Origin: JASFEQ01 sp050122535
Lineage (GTDB): Bacteria > Desulfobacterota > DSM-4660 > Desulfatiglandales > HGW-15
Length of the DNA stretch: 12,088 bases
Direction: 5' to 3'
NCBI GenBank assembly: GCA_050122535.1
Contig: JASFIT010000098.1
Coordinates: 1-12,088, forward strand
Each line of letters starts with the position of its first letter. Position 1 is the stretch's first letter. Both the position numbers and the translations under genes were made by a program. The notes under the pieces are model-generated. The model was not told where the DNA came from. It was given only the letters and a program-made list of their open reading frames with translations, and made no database searches. Below are positions 6,447 through 12,088 of the stretch, in pieces.

Positions 6447-7253
6447 ATGAAGAAATGGATACTTATGGGCGCGTGCGCCGTTGTGGTCATCATTGTCGTG
6501 ATCGTGGTCTTGGGGTTGTCGAACCTCGGCCCCATTATCAAGAGCGCAGTCAATACCTACGGTCCTAAGATCACAAAGACAGAGGTAAGACTCGGAGATG
6601 TGAACATCTCCATATTCTCCGCAGAGGCTGACCTCAAGGACTTCTTTCTCGGGAATCCCAAAGGATTCAAATCCCCCGAGGCCATGAAGGTGGGATCCAT
6701 CCATGTGAATGTGGATGAAAAGTCCCTAACCGGTGACACGATCGTCATTGACAAGGTTGAAGTGGTCGGACCTGAAATTACCTATGAGAAGACAGGCCGT
6801 ACGGATAACTTCAAGGCGATCCTAAACAACGTCAAAGGGAGTTCGAAAGAGGCCAAGACTTCCAAGAAAGCGTCGGCAAAAGAGGGCGGAGGCAAAAAAC
6901 TCGTCATCAAGAACTTCATCGTAAAACAGGGGAAAGTGGACCTGACTGTGTCCATTGGGGTCACAGACAAGACCATAAGCGCGTCTCTGCCCGATATTCA
7001 CCTCAAGGACCTAGGCAAGGAAAAGGGAGGGGCAACCCCTGAAGAGGTCTTTGAGAAGGTGTTCGCTGCACTCTATAAAAAGATTACTTCCCCAGCTGTG
7101 ACCGATTTGCTGAACAAGGAACTCAAGGCAATGGGTACGAGTCTAGATGCATTGAGCGGAGGTGTCGGGAAGCAACTTGAGGCTATCAAGGCAGGTGACA
7201 AAGAGGGAACGGGATCGGTCACAGACAAGGTAAAAGGGCTGTTCGGCAAATGA
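6447..7253 (+). CDS. Small AsmA-like membrane-anchored protein
   Basis: A 268-residue protein. Residues 4-23 (WILMGACAVVVIIVVIVVLG) form a single N-terminal membrane anchor, which leaves the rest in the periplasm. The following SNLGPIIKSAVNTYGPKITK (25-44), then TEVRLGDVNISIFSAEADLK with a GNPKGFKSPEAMKVG turn and VNVDEKSL, is the recognisable N-terminal pattern of AsmA/DUF748-type proteins. Full-length family members are linked to phospholipid transport between the membranes or outer-membrane assembly. This one is short, with one AsmA N-terminal module, a Lys/Ser/Gly-rich linker (131-150) and a C-terminal amphipathic region (195-268), and it lacks the long beta-groove body. The next gene begins 19 nt downstream, so the two probably form an operon. 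The exact role is not determinable from sequence. Confidence 0.82.
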   Translation: MKKWILMGACAVVVIIVVIVVLGLSNLGPIIKSAVNTYGPKITKTEVRLGDVNISIFSAEADLKDFFLGNPKGFKSPEAMKVGSIHVNVDEKSLTGDTIVIDKVEVVGPEITYEKTGRTDNFKAILNNVKGSSKEAKTSKKASAKEGGGKKLVIKNFIVKQGKVDLTVSIGVTDKTISASLPDIHLKDLGKEKGGATPEEVFEKVFAALYKKITSPAVTDLLNKELKAMGTSLDALSGGVGKQLEAIKAGDKEGTGSVTDKVKGLFGK

Positions 7254-7272
7254 GAAGGGGGCTGTATCCACC

Positions 7273-8766
7273 GTGAGAACAGTTACCTTTGTGATTATAC
7301 TCATTACTTGTGCTCTGCTGCCCTTACAGGCTGTATCACATGGTAGTGGATTTTTCCGGGGGCATCTCACGCTGGGCCATGAAGTGAGGTCGTTTATCCC
7401 TTGTGAGAAGGAAGTGGATTACTGGGTGGTTGACCGCACGGGAGGTGAGCTCTGGAAGGTCTATCAAAGGCTGACTCACAAACCCTATCAGCCCGTTTAT
7501 GTGGAGGTTCGTGGACATTTAGAACCTCCACCTGCTGACGGATTTGGCGCCGACTACGCGCGTCAGTTAACTGTGTTTGAACTGCGACGAGCCGGGATAG
7601 AAACGCGTGGATGTGCTGAAGATATGGGAGGCATTGCATTCCGGGCTTCTGGCAATGAGCCTTTTTGGAATGTAGAAATTTCCGAGAACGAAATTTTATT
7701 CTCCCAGTTGGGTCAACCAAAAATTGCATTTCCCTATGCCCCACCGCATCTTTCTGAAACAAGCAGGGTATATCGTTCGAGTACCAAAGAGCATCTCCAC
7801 CATCGGATCAAGATAACACTCCATGAAAAGCGCTGCATCGATTCCATGTCTGGAGAGCACTTCAGCTTTGCAGCTCGGGTGAGTCTTGATGGCCGCGAAT
7901 ACCTGGGTTGTGCGAGAGAAGGCTCGTGGCTCCTTTCTCGGGCTGATAGCGGTCCTTTAAAACCCATCACGATCCATGCTTTAAAGAACGCCGAGTACAA
8001 ATCCGAATTTTCCCTAAACGGGAGAATTAGACTGTTCAACGGTATTTACAGGGGGAAAATTGTTCCAGACTCGGCCACAGAATTGAGTGTCATACTCAGT
8101 GACCAGGTTGCGTTCGGAGACCTGAACGGTGATGGCGCAGATGATGCGGCTGTTGTTCTGATAACTGATCCCGGGGGTAGCGGTACGTTTCGTCACCTGG
8201 GCGTTGTGATCAATGAAAAGGGATCGCCCCAACATGTGGCTTCCCAATTGCTAGGAGACAGGGTAAGGGTAAAATTTCTCTCAGTAAATTCGGGAGAGAT
8301 AGTCGTACAGATGATGACACATGGACCAAATGATCCCATGTGTTGCCCCACTTTCCAAGTCATGCGGAATTACGTCTTACAAGAAGGAAAATTGGTCATT
8401 GCCGGAGTACGAGAGCTGATGAAGAGAAAATGGGCCTTAAGATATTTTGGCGCCAAAGACACAGAAGATCCGCTCGTACCTCGTACTGAAGTTAGCCTTG
8501 AATTCGCCGCAGATGGAAAACTGCATGGCTCTGGGGGGTGCAATAGGTATTTTGCTGCTTATGAAATTGGGCCCGGTGATTCTTTGAAAATTAAGAATAT
8601 CGGATCCACTCGGATGGCTTGCCCTCGAGAATTTATGGATCAAGAAATGAGATATTTTGAAGCCTTACAGAGAGTATCCGCATTCAGAGTGCAGAAAGAT
8701 CTCTTACAACTCTTTTATGAAGATGGTCGGCGGGTCCTTAATTTTAAACCATCACCATCCAGGTAG
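7273..8766 (+). CDS. Secreted multidomain protein: NlpE-C-like, COG3650-like, FG-GAP-like and META (HslJ) domains
   Basis: A 497-residue exported protein. Residues 1-23 form a Sec signal peptide without a lipobox. Region 27-86 (GHLTLGHEVRSFIPCEKEVD, then YWV, then PVYVEVRGHLE) resembles the OB-fold C-terminal domain of the envelope stress lipoprotein NlpE. Region 118-216 (FRASGNEPFWNVEIS ... CIDSMSGEHFSFAARV ... YLGCAR) matches the COG3650 type of predicted membrane protein domain. Region 270-360 includes FGDLNGDGADDAAVVLITDP, a Ca-binding FG-GAP/VCBS-like loop. Region 385-493 is a META domain (GSGGCNRYFAAYEI, 419-432; STRMACPREFMDQEMRYFEA, 445-464), as in the heat-inducible HslJ. Cysteines occur at 44, 114, 188, 213, 357, 358, 423 and 450, consistent with disulfides. 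The start is GTG, 11 nt after AAGGGGG. Function is unknown; an envelope-stress or inhibitor role is inference. Confidence 0.85.
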   Translation: MRTVTFVIILITCALLPLQAVSHGSGFFRGHLTLGHEVRSFIPCEKEVDYWVVDRTGGELWKVYQRLTHKPYQPVYVEVRGHLEPPPADGFGADYARQLTVFELRRAGIETRGCAEDMGGIAFRASGNEPFWNVEISENEILFSQLGQPKIAFPYAPPHLSETSRVYRSSTKEHLHHRIKITLHEKRCIDSMSGEHFSFAARVSLDGREYLGCAREGSWLLSRADSGPLKPITIHALKNAEYKSEFSLNGRIRLFNGIYRGKIVPDSATELSVILSDQVAFGDLNGDGADDAAVVLITDPGGSGTFRHLGVVINEKGSPQHVASQLLGDRVRVKFLSVNSGEIVVQMMTHGPNDPMCCPTFQVMRNYVLQEGKLVIAGVRELMKRKWALRYFGAKDTEDPLVPRTEVSLEFAADGKLHGSGGCNRYFAAYEIGPGDSLKIKNIGSTRMACPREFMDQEMRYFEALQRVSAFRVQKDLLQLFYEDGRRVLNFKPSPSR

Positions 8767-8858
8767 GGGCTAAACGCGTTTTGTGCTCCTTCAAAATCCC
8801 CTCTAGGAGGCTGCCTCAGGAGCCCATAACTCCCTGCTCCTTGGCTTACTCCGCCGTA

Positions 8859-8872
8859 GTAGCCCCGGCTAC
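8859..8872. other. Short GC stem-loop
   Basis: GTAGCC and GGCTAC are separated by two cytosines, a perfect 6-bp inverted repeat. It has no T-run and no assigned role. It may be part of a dispersed GC-rich repeat in this gap. Confidence 0.5.
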
Positions 8873-8884
8873 GAAGGCTGGAAC

Positions 8885-8905
8885 GGGCGAGGGCTGGGGT
8901 TGGGG
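8885..8905 (+). other. Predicted G-quadruplex motif on the + strand
   Basis: Four G-runs of 3, 3, 4 and 4 bases (8885-8887, 8891-8893, 8896-8899, 8902-8905) are separated by loops of 3, 2 and 2 nt, satisfying the G3+N1-7 rule. In the mRNA of the upstream gene it would lie about 120 nt after the stop codon. Confidence 0.6.
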
Positions 8906-8947
8906 TGAGAAAACCTAAGTGTGGTCAACAACTTCTTGTTCCCCCCT

Positions 8948-8984
8948 CCCCTTTATCCCCTCCCACCAGGGGAGGGGAAAGGGG
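8948..8984. terminator. Strong GC hairpin, possible bidirectional transcription stop
   Basis: TCCCCTCCC (8956-8964) and GGGAGGGGA (8970-8978) form a perfect 9-bp stem around ACCAG. CCCCTT (8948-8953) and AAGGGG (8979-8984) extend it to 15 bp with a two-base bulge. The two flanking genes converge on it. There is no T-tail on either strand, so intrinsic termination is unproven; it could also be a dispersed intergenic repeat, since similar G/C-run palindromes are common between genes in some bacteria. Confidence 0.45.
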
Positions 8985-9047
8985 TTGTTGGACAGCCTTG
9001 GAATGGGGATTTTGCTCCATAGGATGGATTTGGGGATTGACTAGGAA

Positions 9048-10358
9048 TCAATCTGTCAGCCTGAATGGCTCATATGCGATGGGGAAGTAAGGTCTTTCGA
9101 TTTTACCCAAACGGTGGCCTTTCAATGCGGACCGATCCATGTAATTCAGAATGGTGAGCATCAACTCTTTTCCCCGGATGAGTCCCAAACACCCTTTTGC
9201 CACGCTCACCTCATCAAAGGTATCCACATCATCGCGACGCACGTTTGGCCCAACAAGGCTCAGTGGAGAGGACTCGCCAGAATGAATCAGTAAGGATTCG
9301 CTGGGGGTGGAGTGGTCTGAAGTGATAGCAACCAACAGGTCATCCCTGTTTTCGACTGCTTTCACAAGCTCATCCAAGCCCCGGTCAAGGGAAGCTATGG
9401 CCGCAACCTTCCCCTTTGGATCGCCCTTGTGGGCCGCCTCGTCCGGCACCTTTGTATGGACATGCACAAAATCGTGTGAAGTATCTTCAAGCGCGATACC
9501 GATGCGTTCCCTCAAGTCTTCGCTTGGATCTTCGCTATCTCTCACCCGGACATATTCAAGACCCAGCTCGTAGGCGAGACCTCCATATATGGACACCGAC
9601 CCAATGAGCATGCCCGAGAGCCCCCACTTCTCTTCAAAAGGATCCTGAAAGATTCGACGACCGCAGCGTTGTGTGACCAGGAAGTTTGGGAATGAAAGAT
9701 TTCGCTCGCGTCTTACTCGGTTCAACTCATGATCCTCGAGGACTCTGTGGCAATGGCTCAAGTAGGCATTCAAGGCCATTGCTGTCCGTTCCGCCTCCTC
9801 GGGTTCTGGTTTACTGGGTATTGGGAATATGTGTGCCAGCGGCCGGCCAGGAACCATGGGATCAGAATCAGATATATGAGGGGAGGCTTTGCCGCTCAGA
9901 ACCAGAATAGCGTCATTGCGACGCGTTTGCTGCAATCGGAAATGGATGTGGTGAGTTTTGTATGGCGTCAGCGCCCCGTATAAGTCTCTCAGCGCCTCGG
10001 CGTCTCCTTCAATCTTGTCATGCTTAACCGTAAGAATCGGCATATGCCCTTCCCAGTTCACACCCACAAGATGGGCCAGGCAGAGCACGTCATTATCCTC
10101 AAAGTCCACCCCCTCCCCCACAGCCTCCAGCAATCCCCTGCCAGGGAAGCTCTTAAGATCGTAACCGAACATGAGATAATGGGCCGTCTCGCTGGGTAAA
10201 CACTCTCCGGATAAAGCCGCATGAAAAAGACCGTTACTCCCCAATTCAGCCAGACGATCCAAGTTCGGCGTCACTGCAGCCTGAAGGGGCGTTCGATGAT
10301 CTAGAATCTTGTAAGATCTGTCACCAATGCCGTCTAGAAGAACCAAGATGATCTTCAT
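9048..10358 (-). CDS. 2,3-bisphosphoglycerate-independent phosphoglycerate mutase-like (ApgM-type, alkaline phosphatase superfamily)
   Basis: A 436-residue cytoplasmic metalloenzyme. Known ApgM enzymes interconvert 3- and 2-phosphoglycerate using two divalent metals and a phosphoserine intermediate. Visible residues: D9 in ILVLLDGIGDR; the Ser nucleophile candidate S56 in GECLPSETAHYLMFGYD, followed by the family-type GRGLLEAVGEG (73-83); a metal set D306 and H310 in HVHTKVPDEAAHKGD; D348 and H349 in ITSDHSTP; and H359 in LIHSGESSPL. The length fits archaeal-type ApgM (about 410-430). The usual PGSD around the nucleophile reads PSE here (Glu57 for Asp), and the family's conserved HSAD..P is HSGESSP, so the substrate may not be phosphoglycerate. 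It is last in a - strand operon, 49 nt after the TIM-barrel gene; AAGGG lies about 9 nt before the ATG. Confidence 0.86.
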   Translation of the reverse strand: MKIILVLLDGIGDRSYKILDHRTPLQAAVTPNLDRLAELGSNGLFHAALSGECLPSETAHYLMFGYDLKSFPGRGLLEAVGEGVDFEDNDVLCLAHLVGVNWEGHMPILTVKHDKIEGDAEALRDLYGALTPYKTHHIHFRLQQTRRNDAILVLSGKASPHISDSDPMVPGRPLAHIFPIPSKPEPEEAERTAMALNAYLSHCHRVLEDHELNRVRRERNLSFPNFLVTQRCGRRIFQDPFEEKWGLSGMLIGSVSIYGGLAYELGLEYVRVRDSEDPSEDLRERIGIALEDTSHDFVHVHTKVPDEAAHKGDPKGKVAAIASLDRGLDELVKAVENRDDLLVAITSDHSTPSESLLIHSGESSPLSLVGPNVRRDDVDTFDEVSVAKGCLGLIRGKELMLTILNYMDRSALKGHRLGKIERPYFPIAYEPFRLTD

Positions 10359-10407
10359 TGAAAATTCCCTTTTTTCACACTCATGTCATCAAGCCAGAAC
10401 TGTGCCT

Positions 10408-11220
10408 CTATTCGGCTATCTCTTTCTTCTCAACCTGAAAGTTCGCCCTACTCAAATATTCCTCTATGATTCTCTTGGTTTGCAACAGTCCCTCTTTTTC
10501 ATTGATCTCTATAACCCACCACTCGCACCCAACAGCATTAAGGACGGCAAGGCGGTCTTTGATATCCTCCAATCTTGCTGGCGGCTCGTGTCCAATTCCC
10601 TCCAGTTCCCTGTGGTATACGTGCGCATTAAACACCCGATCCGCATGCGGGGTGACGAAATCCTCAATAGAATAGAGTTGACTTCGGACCGCCTCGCACG
10701 CGTAAGCATGGCCTATATCAAAGGTGACCCCAGCCCCGCTCTTGCGTATCAACTTTTCAAAGAGGTTTGGTCTGCTCGTCCATCCCCAGGCCAAATTCTC
10801 CAGGCAGAGTGTCACTCTTTGGCTATGAGCAAATCTGACCAGCCGGCCCAAATTATCTATGGTTTCGTCCCATGAAAGGGGTTGCGTAGAATCCCGTCCA
10901 AGGCCAATGTGAATGGACAAATACCTGCCTCCAGCTTTTGAGACAAGACGTATAATACGACGAAAAAGACGCTCAGCCGCCCGCGCTTCCCTCGGATCAT
11001 GATGCCCCAAGTCTATCTGATAGAAAGGGCAATGATAACGAACCTCAAAGGGCGCCAGGGCGGATACGTCCTTCGCCCACTTGGATTCTTCAGAGGGCGT
11101 ATCAGGCAACGTGTTCACGTCAAAGGACCACTCAATGCCAGAAAACCCCTGTTCGAGTGCGAACCCCGTCAGCTCATCAACATGAGTGAATATGTTTCCT
11201 ACCACCAACTTCGGGTTCAT
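10408..11220 (-). CDS. Sugar-phosphate isomerase/epimerase-like TIM-barrel protein (AP endonuclease 2 superfamily)
   Basis: A 270-residue cytoplasmic protein of the xylose isomerase-like/endonuclease IV TIM-barrel superfamily. The strand-end metal ligands appear in the expected order: H63 (RYHCPF), H104 (LSIHIG), E141 (LCLENL), D168 and H171 (TFDIGHA), H200 and H203 (FNAHVYH), H211 (GIGHEPP), and E238 (WVIEIN). This set supports a divalent-metal enzyme acting on a sugar, sugar phosphate or abasic DNA. Sequence cannot decide among isomerase, epimerase and nuclease, although the operon context favours small-molecule metabolism. The start is 6 nt after the stop of the preceding PP-loop gene, with the Shine-Dalgarno GAGGG overlapping that stop, so translation is probably coupled. 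The end is followed by the ApgM-like gene after 49 nt. Confidence 0.87.
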   Translation of the reverse strand: MNPKLVVGNIFTHVDELTGFALEQGFSGIEWSFDVNTLPDTPSEESKWAKDVSALAPFEVRYHCPFYQIDLGHHDPREARAAERLFRRIIRLVSKAGGRYLSIHIGLGRDSTQPLSWDETIDNLGRLVRFAHSQRVTLCLENLAWGWTSRPNLFEKLIRKSGAGVTFDIGHAYACEAVRSQLYSIEDFVTPHADRVFNAHVYHRELEGIGHEPPARLEDIKDRLAVLNAVGCEWWVIEINEKEGLLQTKRIIEEYLSRANFQVEKKEIAE

Positions 11221-11226
11221 AGGCCC

Positions 11227-12072
11227 TCAACCCCATTTATTTTTAAGAACCTGAGCAGCTATCTCCAGGTGCTTAGGGACATGCCCTCCCACATAGGATT
11301 CAATGACCTCTCTAGCAAATGGCAAGGCAAACTGTTCCAGGTATCCCTTTATTTGCATCGCCGTGGCACTCACGCTCCCGTCCACTCGCCGGTAGTTCCC
11401 TGACAAAACGCACTCCAGCTGTTCCTTTCCTTCTGGCCAATCAAACTCAAGTATATCTGCAATACGATCCCCTTCGGCGATGTGGCGCAACGGAAAAATC
11501 AATTCTATCCCAAATTCCTTCGCCAGGCCCTGGTAAAGATCCAATGCCTCTGAAAGCTGGTTGACCTTAATTCTCCCGTTATGGCGCTCCCGTTCTCCGG
11601 AAATAATGGGCACGCCGCCTAGCATGAGGGCAAGTGGTATGCGCACGCTGTGGAGATAAAGGTGGCATCCCACGCAGGGCACATAAAATTGACACTTTGC
11701 GATTAGCTCTGTGATGAATCGACCATTCAGTGCCTGCCAAAAGCCAGGAGAACCTAAGATCAGAAGGTTATGTACCCGAACCTCGGGCAGAGCTCTTGAC
11801 AGGCGTTCGACTGCCTCCTCCACCATCCACCAGGGCCCATATTCTGTTCCTGTGTATGCATAGGTGGGGAGTATATCCGTGATGGACTCCTCTCGGACAC
11901 CCTTCACAGCAGCAGCCACACTATCCCGTCCTGCTATCTCAACAATAGCCATCCGGGAAACGGCTCTGTATTTATCAAACATCTGCTCAGAAAGGAGCCA
12001 ATCCGGAAAATCGATCACACACTCCGGTTTGTTGAGGTAGAACTCTTTCAGTTTCAAATGGAAGTCTGACAT
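11227..12072 (-). CDS. PP-loop (adenine nucleotide alpha hydrolase) superfamily protein
   Basis: A 281-residue cytoplasmic protein. AIVEIAGRDSVAAAV (42-56) occupies the place of the SGGxDS PP-loop that binds the ATP pyrophosphate in ATP-pyrophosphatases (TtcA, TilS, QueC, NadE and relatives). Here it reads AGRDS, with Asp and Ser kept but both glycines not conserved. The continuing pattern YVPCVGCHLYLHSVRIPLAL (130-149), then GGVPIISGERERHNGRIKVN (152-171), fits the superfamily: a CxxC pair (C133, C136), followed by a G(x)HxGR-type loop. Such enzymes adenylate a carbonyl or nucleoside oxygen before adding N or S. The product is unknown. It is the first complete gene of the operon; the ATG at 12072 is directly preceded by TAA (12073-12075), so a further gene may end there. 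Confidence 0.82.
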   Translation of the reverse strand: MSDFHLKLKEFYLNKPECVIDFPDWLLSEQMFDKYRAVSRMAIVEIAGRDSVAAAVKGVREESITDILPTYAYTGTEYGPWWMVEEAVERLSRALPEVRVHNLLILGSPGFWQALNGRFITELIAKCQFYVPCVGCHLYLHSVRIPLALMLGGVPIISGERERHNGRIKVNQLSEALDLYQGLAKEFGIELIFPLRHIAEGDRIADILEFDWPEGKEQLECVLSGNYRRVDGSVSATAMQIKGYLEQFALPFAREVIESYVGGHVPKHLEIAAQVLKNKWG

Positions 12073-12088
12073 TTATGCGCCCTTGAGC

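Larger units (their letters stand above)
8767..9047. other. Convergent intergenic region rich in G/C runs
   Basis: This is the gap between the + strand META-domain gene and the - strand phosphoglycerate mutase-like gene. It contains a GTAGCC-CC-GGCTAC stem-loop (8859-8872), a + strand G-quadruplex motif (8885-8905) and a long GC hairpin (8948-8984) whose left side also gives a - strand G-quadruplex motif. The 61-codon frame at 8905-9090 reads low-complexity Pro/Ser/Gly from the C-runs and is not a gene. No conventional T-tailed terminator is visible for either neighbour. Confidence 0.7.

Noticed and set aside
8905..9090. 61-codon + strand reading frame in the convergent gap
   Set aside because: It reads low-complexity Pro/Ser/Gly through C/G runs and overlaps the end of the - strand mutase-like gene. 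It has no coding character.
10327..10875. 182-codon + strand frame antisense to the TIM-barrel gene
   Set aside because: It lies entirely opposite a well-supported metal-enzyme gene and shows no domain. It is a shadow frame.
12073..12088. C-terminal end of another - strand gene (frame ending LKGA-stop)
   Set aside because: A TAA directly abuts the ATG at 12072, which fits a tight operon, but 16 nt are too few to call a gene.

Overview
The window looks like chromosomal DNA of a free-living Gram-negative bacterium of roughly 50% GC. Secreted and inner-membrane envelope proteins, an AsmA-like protein, a META/NlpE-type protein and dispersed palindromes beginning GTCATTGCGAG all fit a Desulfobacterota (deltaproteobacterial) or similar sediment lineage. 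That assignment is inference, because no rRNA or other taxonomic marker is present. I see no tRNA, rRNA, CRISPR array, transposase or phage gene.

Layout. (1) Bases 3-140 hold the C-terminal end of an unidentified protein on the + strand, followed 34 nt later by a 694-aa cytoplasmic protein (175-2259) with GT-A glycosyltransferase-like signatures. (2) A secreted TPR protein related to the RMDN family lies on the - strand (2452-3225). Two copies of one palindromic repeat bracket it: one in the convergent gap at its 3' end, one just upstream of its start. (3) A divergent gap leads to a membrane-bound class III nucleotidyl cyclase (3583-5121). (4) Next on the + strand are an AI-2E/PerM-family membrane protein (5303-6322), an AsmA-like anchored protein (6447-7253) and a multidomain secreted META-domain protein (7273-8766). 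The last two are 19 nt apart and probably co-transcribed. (5) A 281-nt convergent gap contains a G-quadruplex motif on each strand and a strong GC-rich hairpin. (6) A tight - strand operon reads, in transcription order, PP-loop ATPase-like protein (12072-11227), TIM-barrel sugar-phosphate isomerase/endonuclease IV-like protein (11220-10408) and ApgM-type phosphoglycerate mutase-like enzyme (10358-9048). It may continue upstream beyond the window edge.

Working together. The middle block reads as envelope functions next to a cyclic-nucleotide signalling enzyme, but nothing in the sequence links the cyclase to the envelope genes. The best candidate for an undescribed system is the - strand operon. 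Its ATP-pyrophosphatase-like, sugar isomerase-like and phosphomutase-like enzymes would fit a small-molecule or nucleotide-sugar pathway, and each of the two end members differs from its family at a key motif. Several track-style long starts were shortened here because a strong Shine-Dalgarno sequence precedes an internal ATG that opens directly onto a signal peptide or membrane segment.
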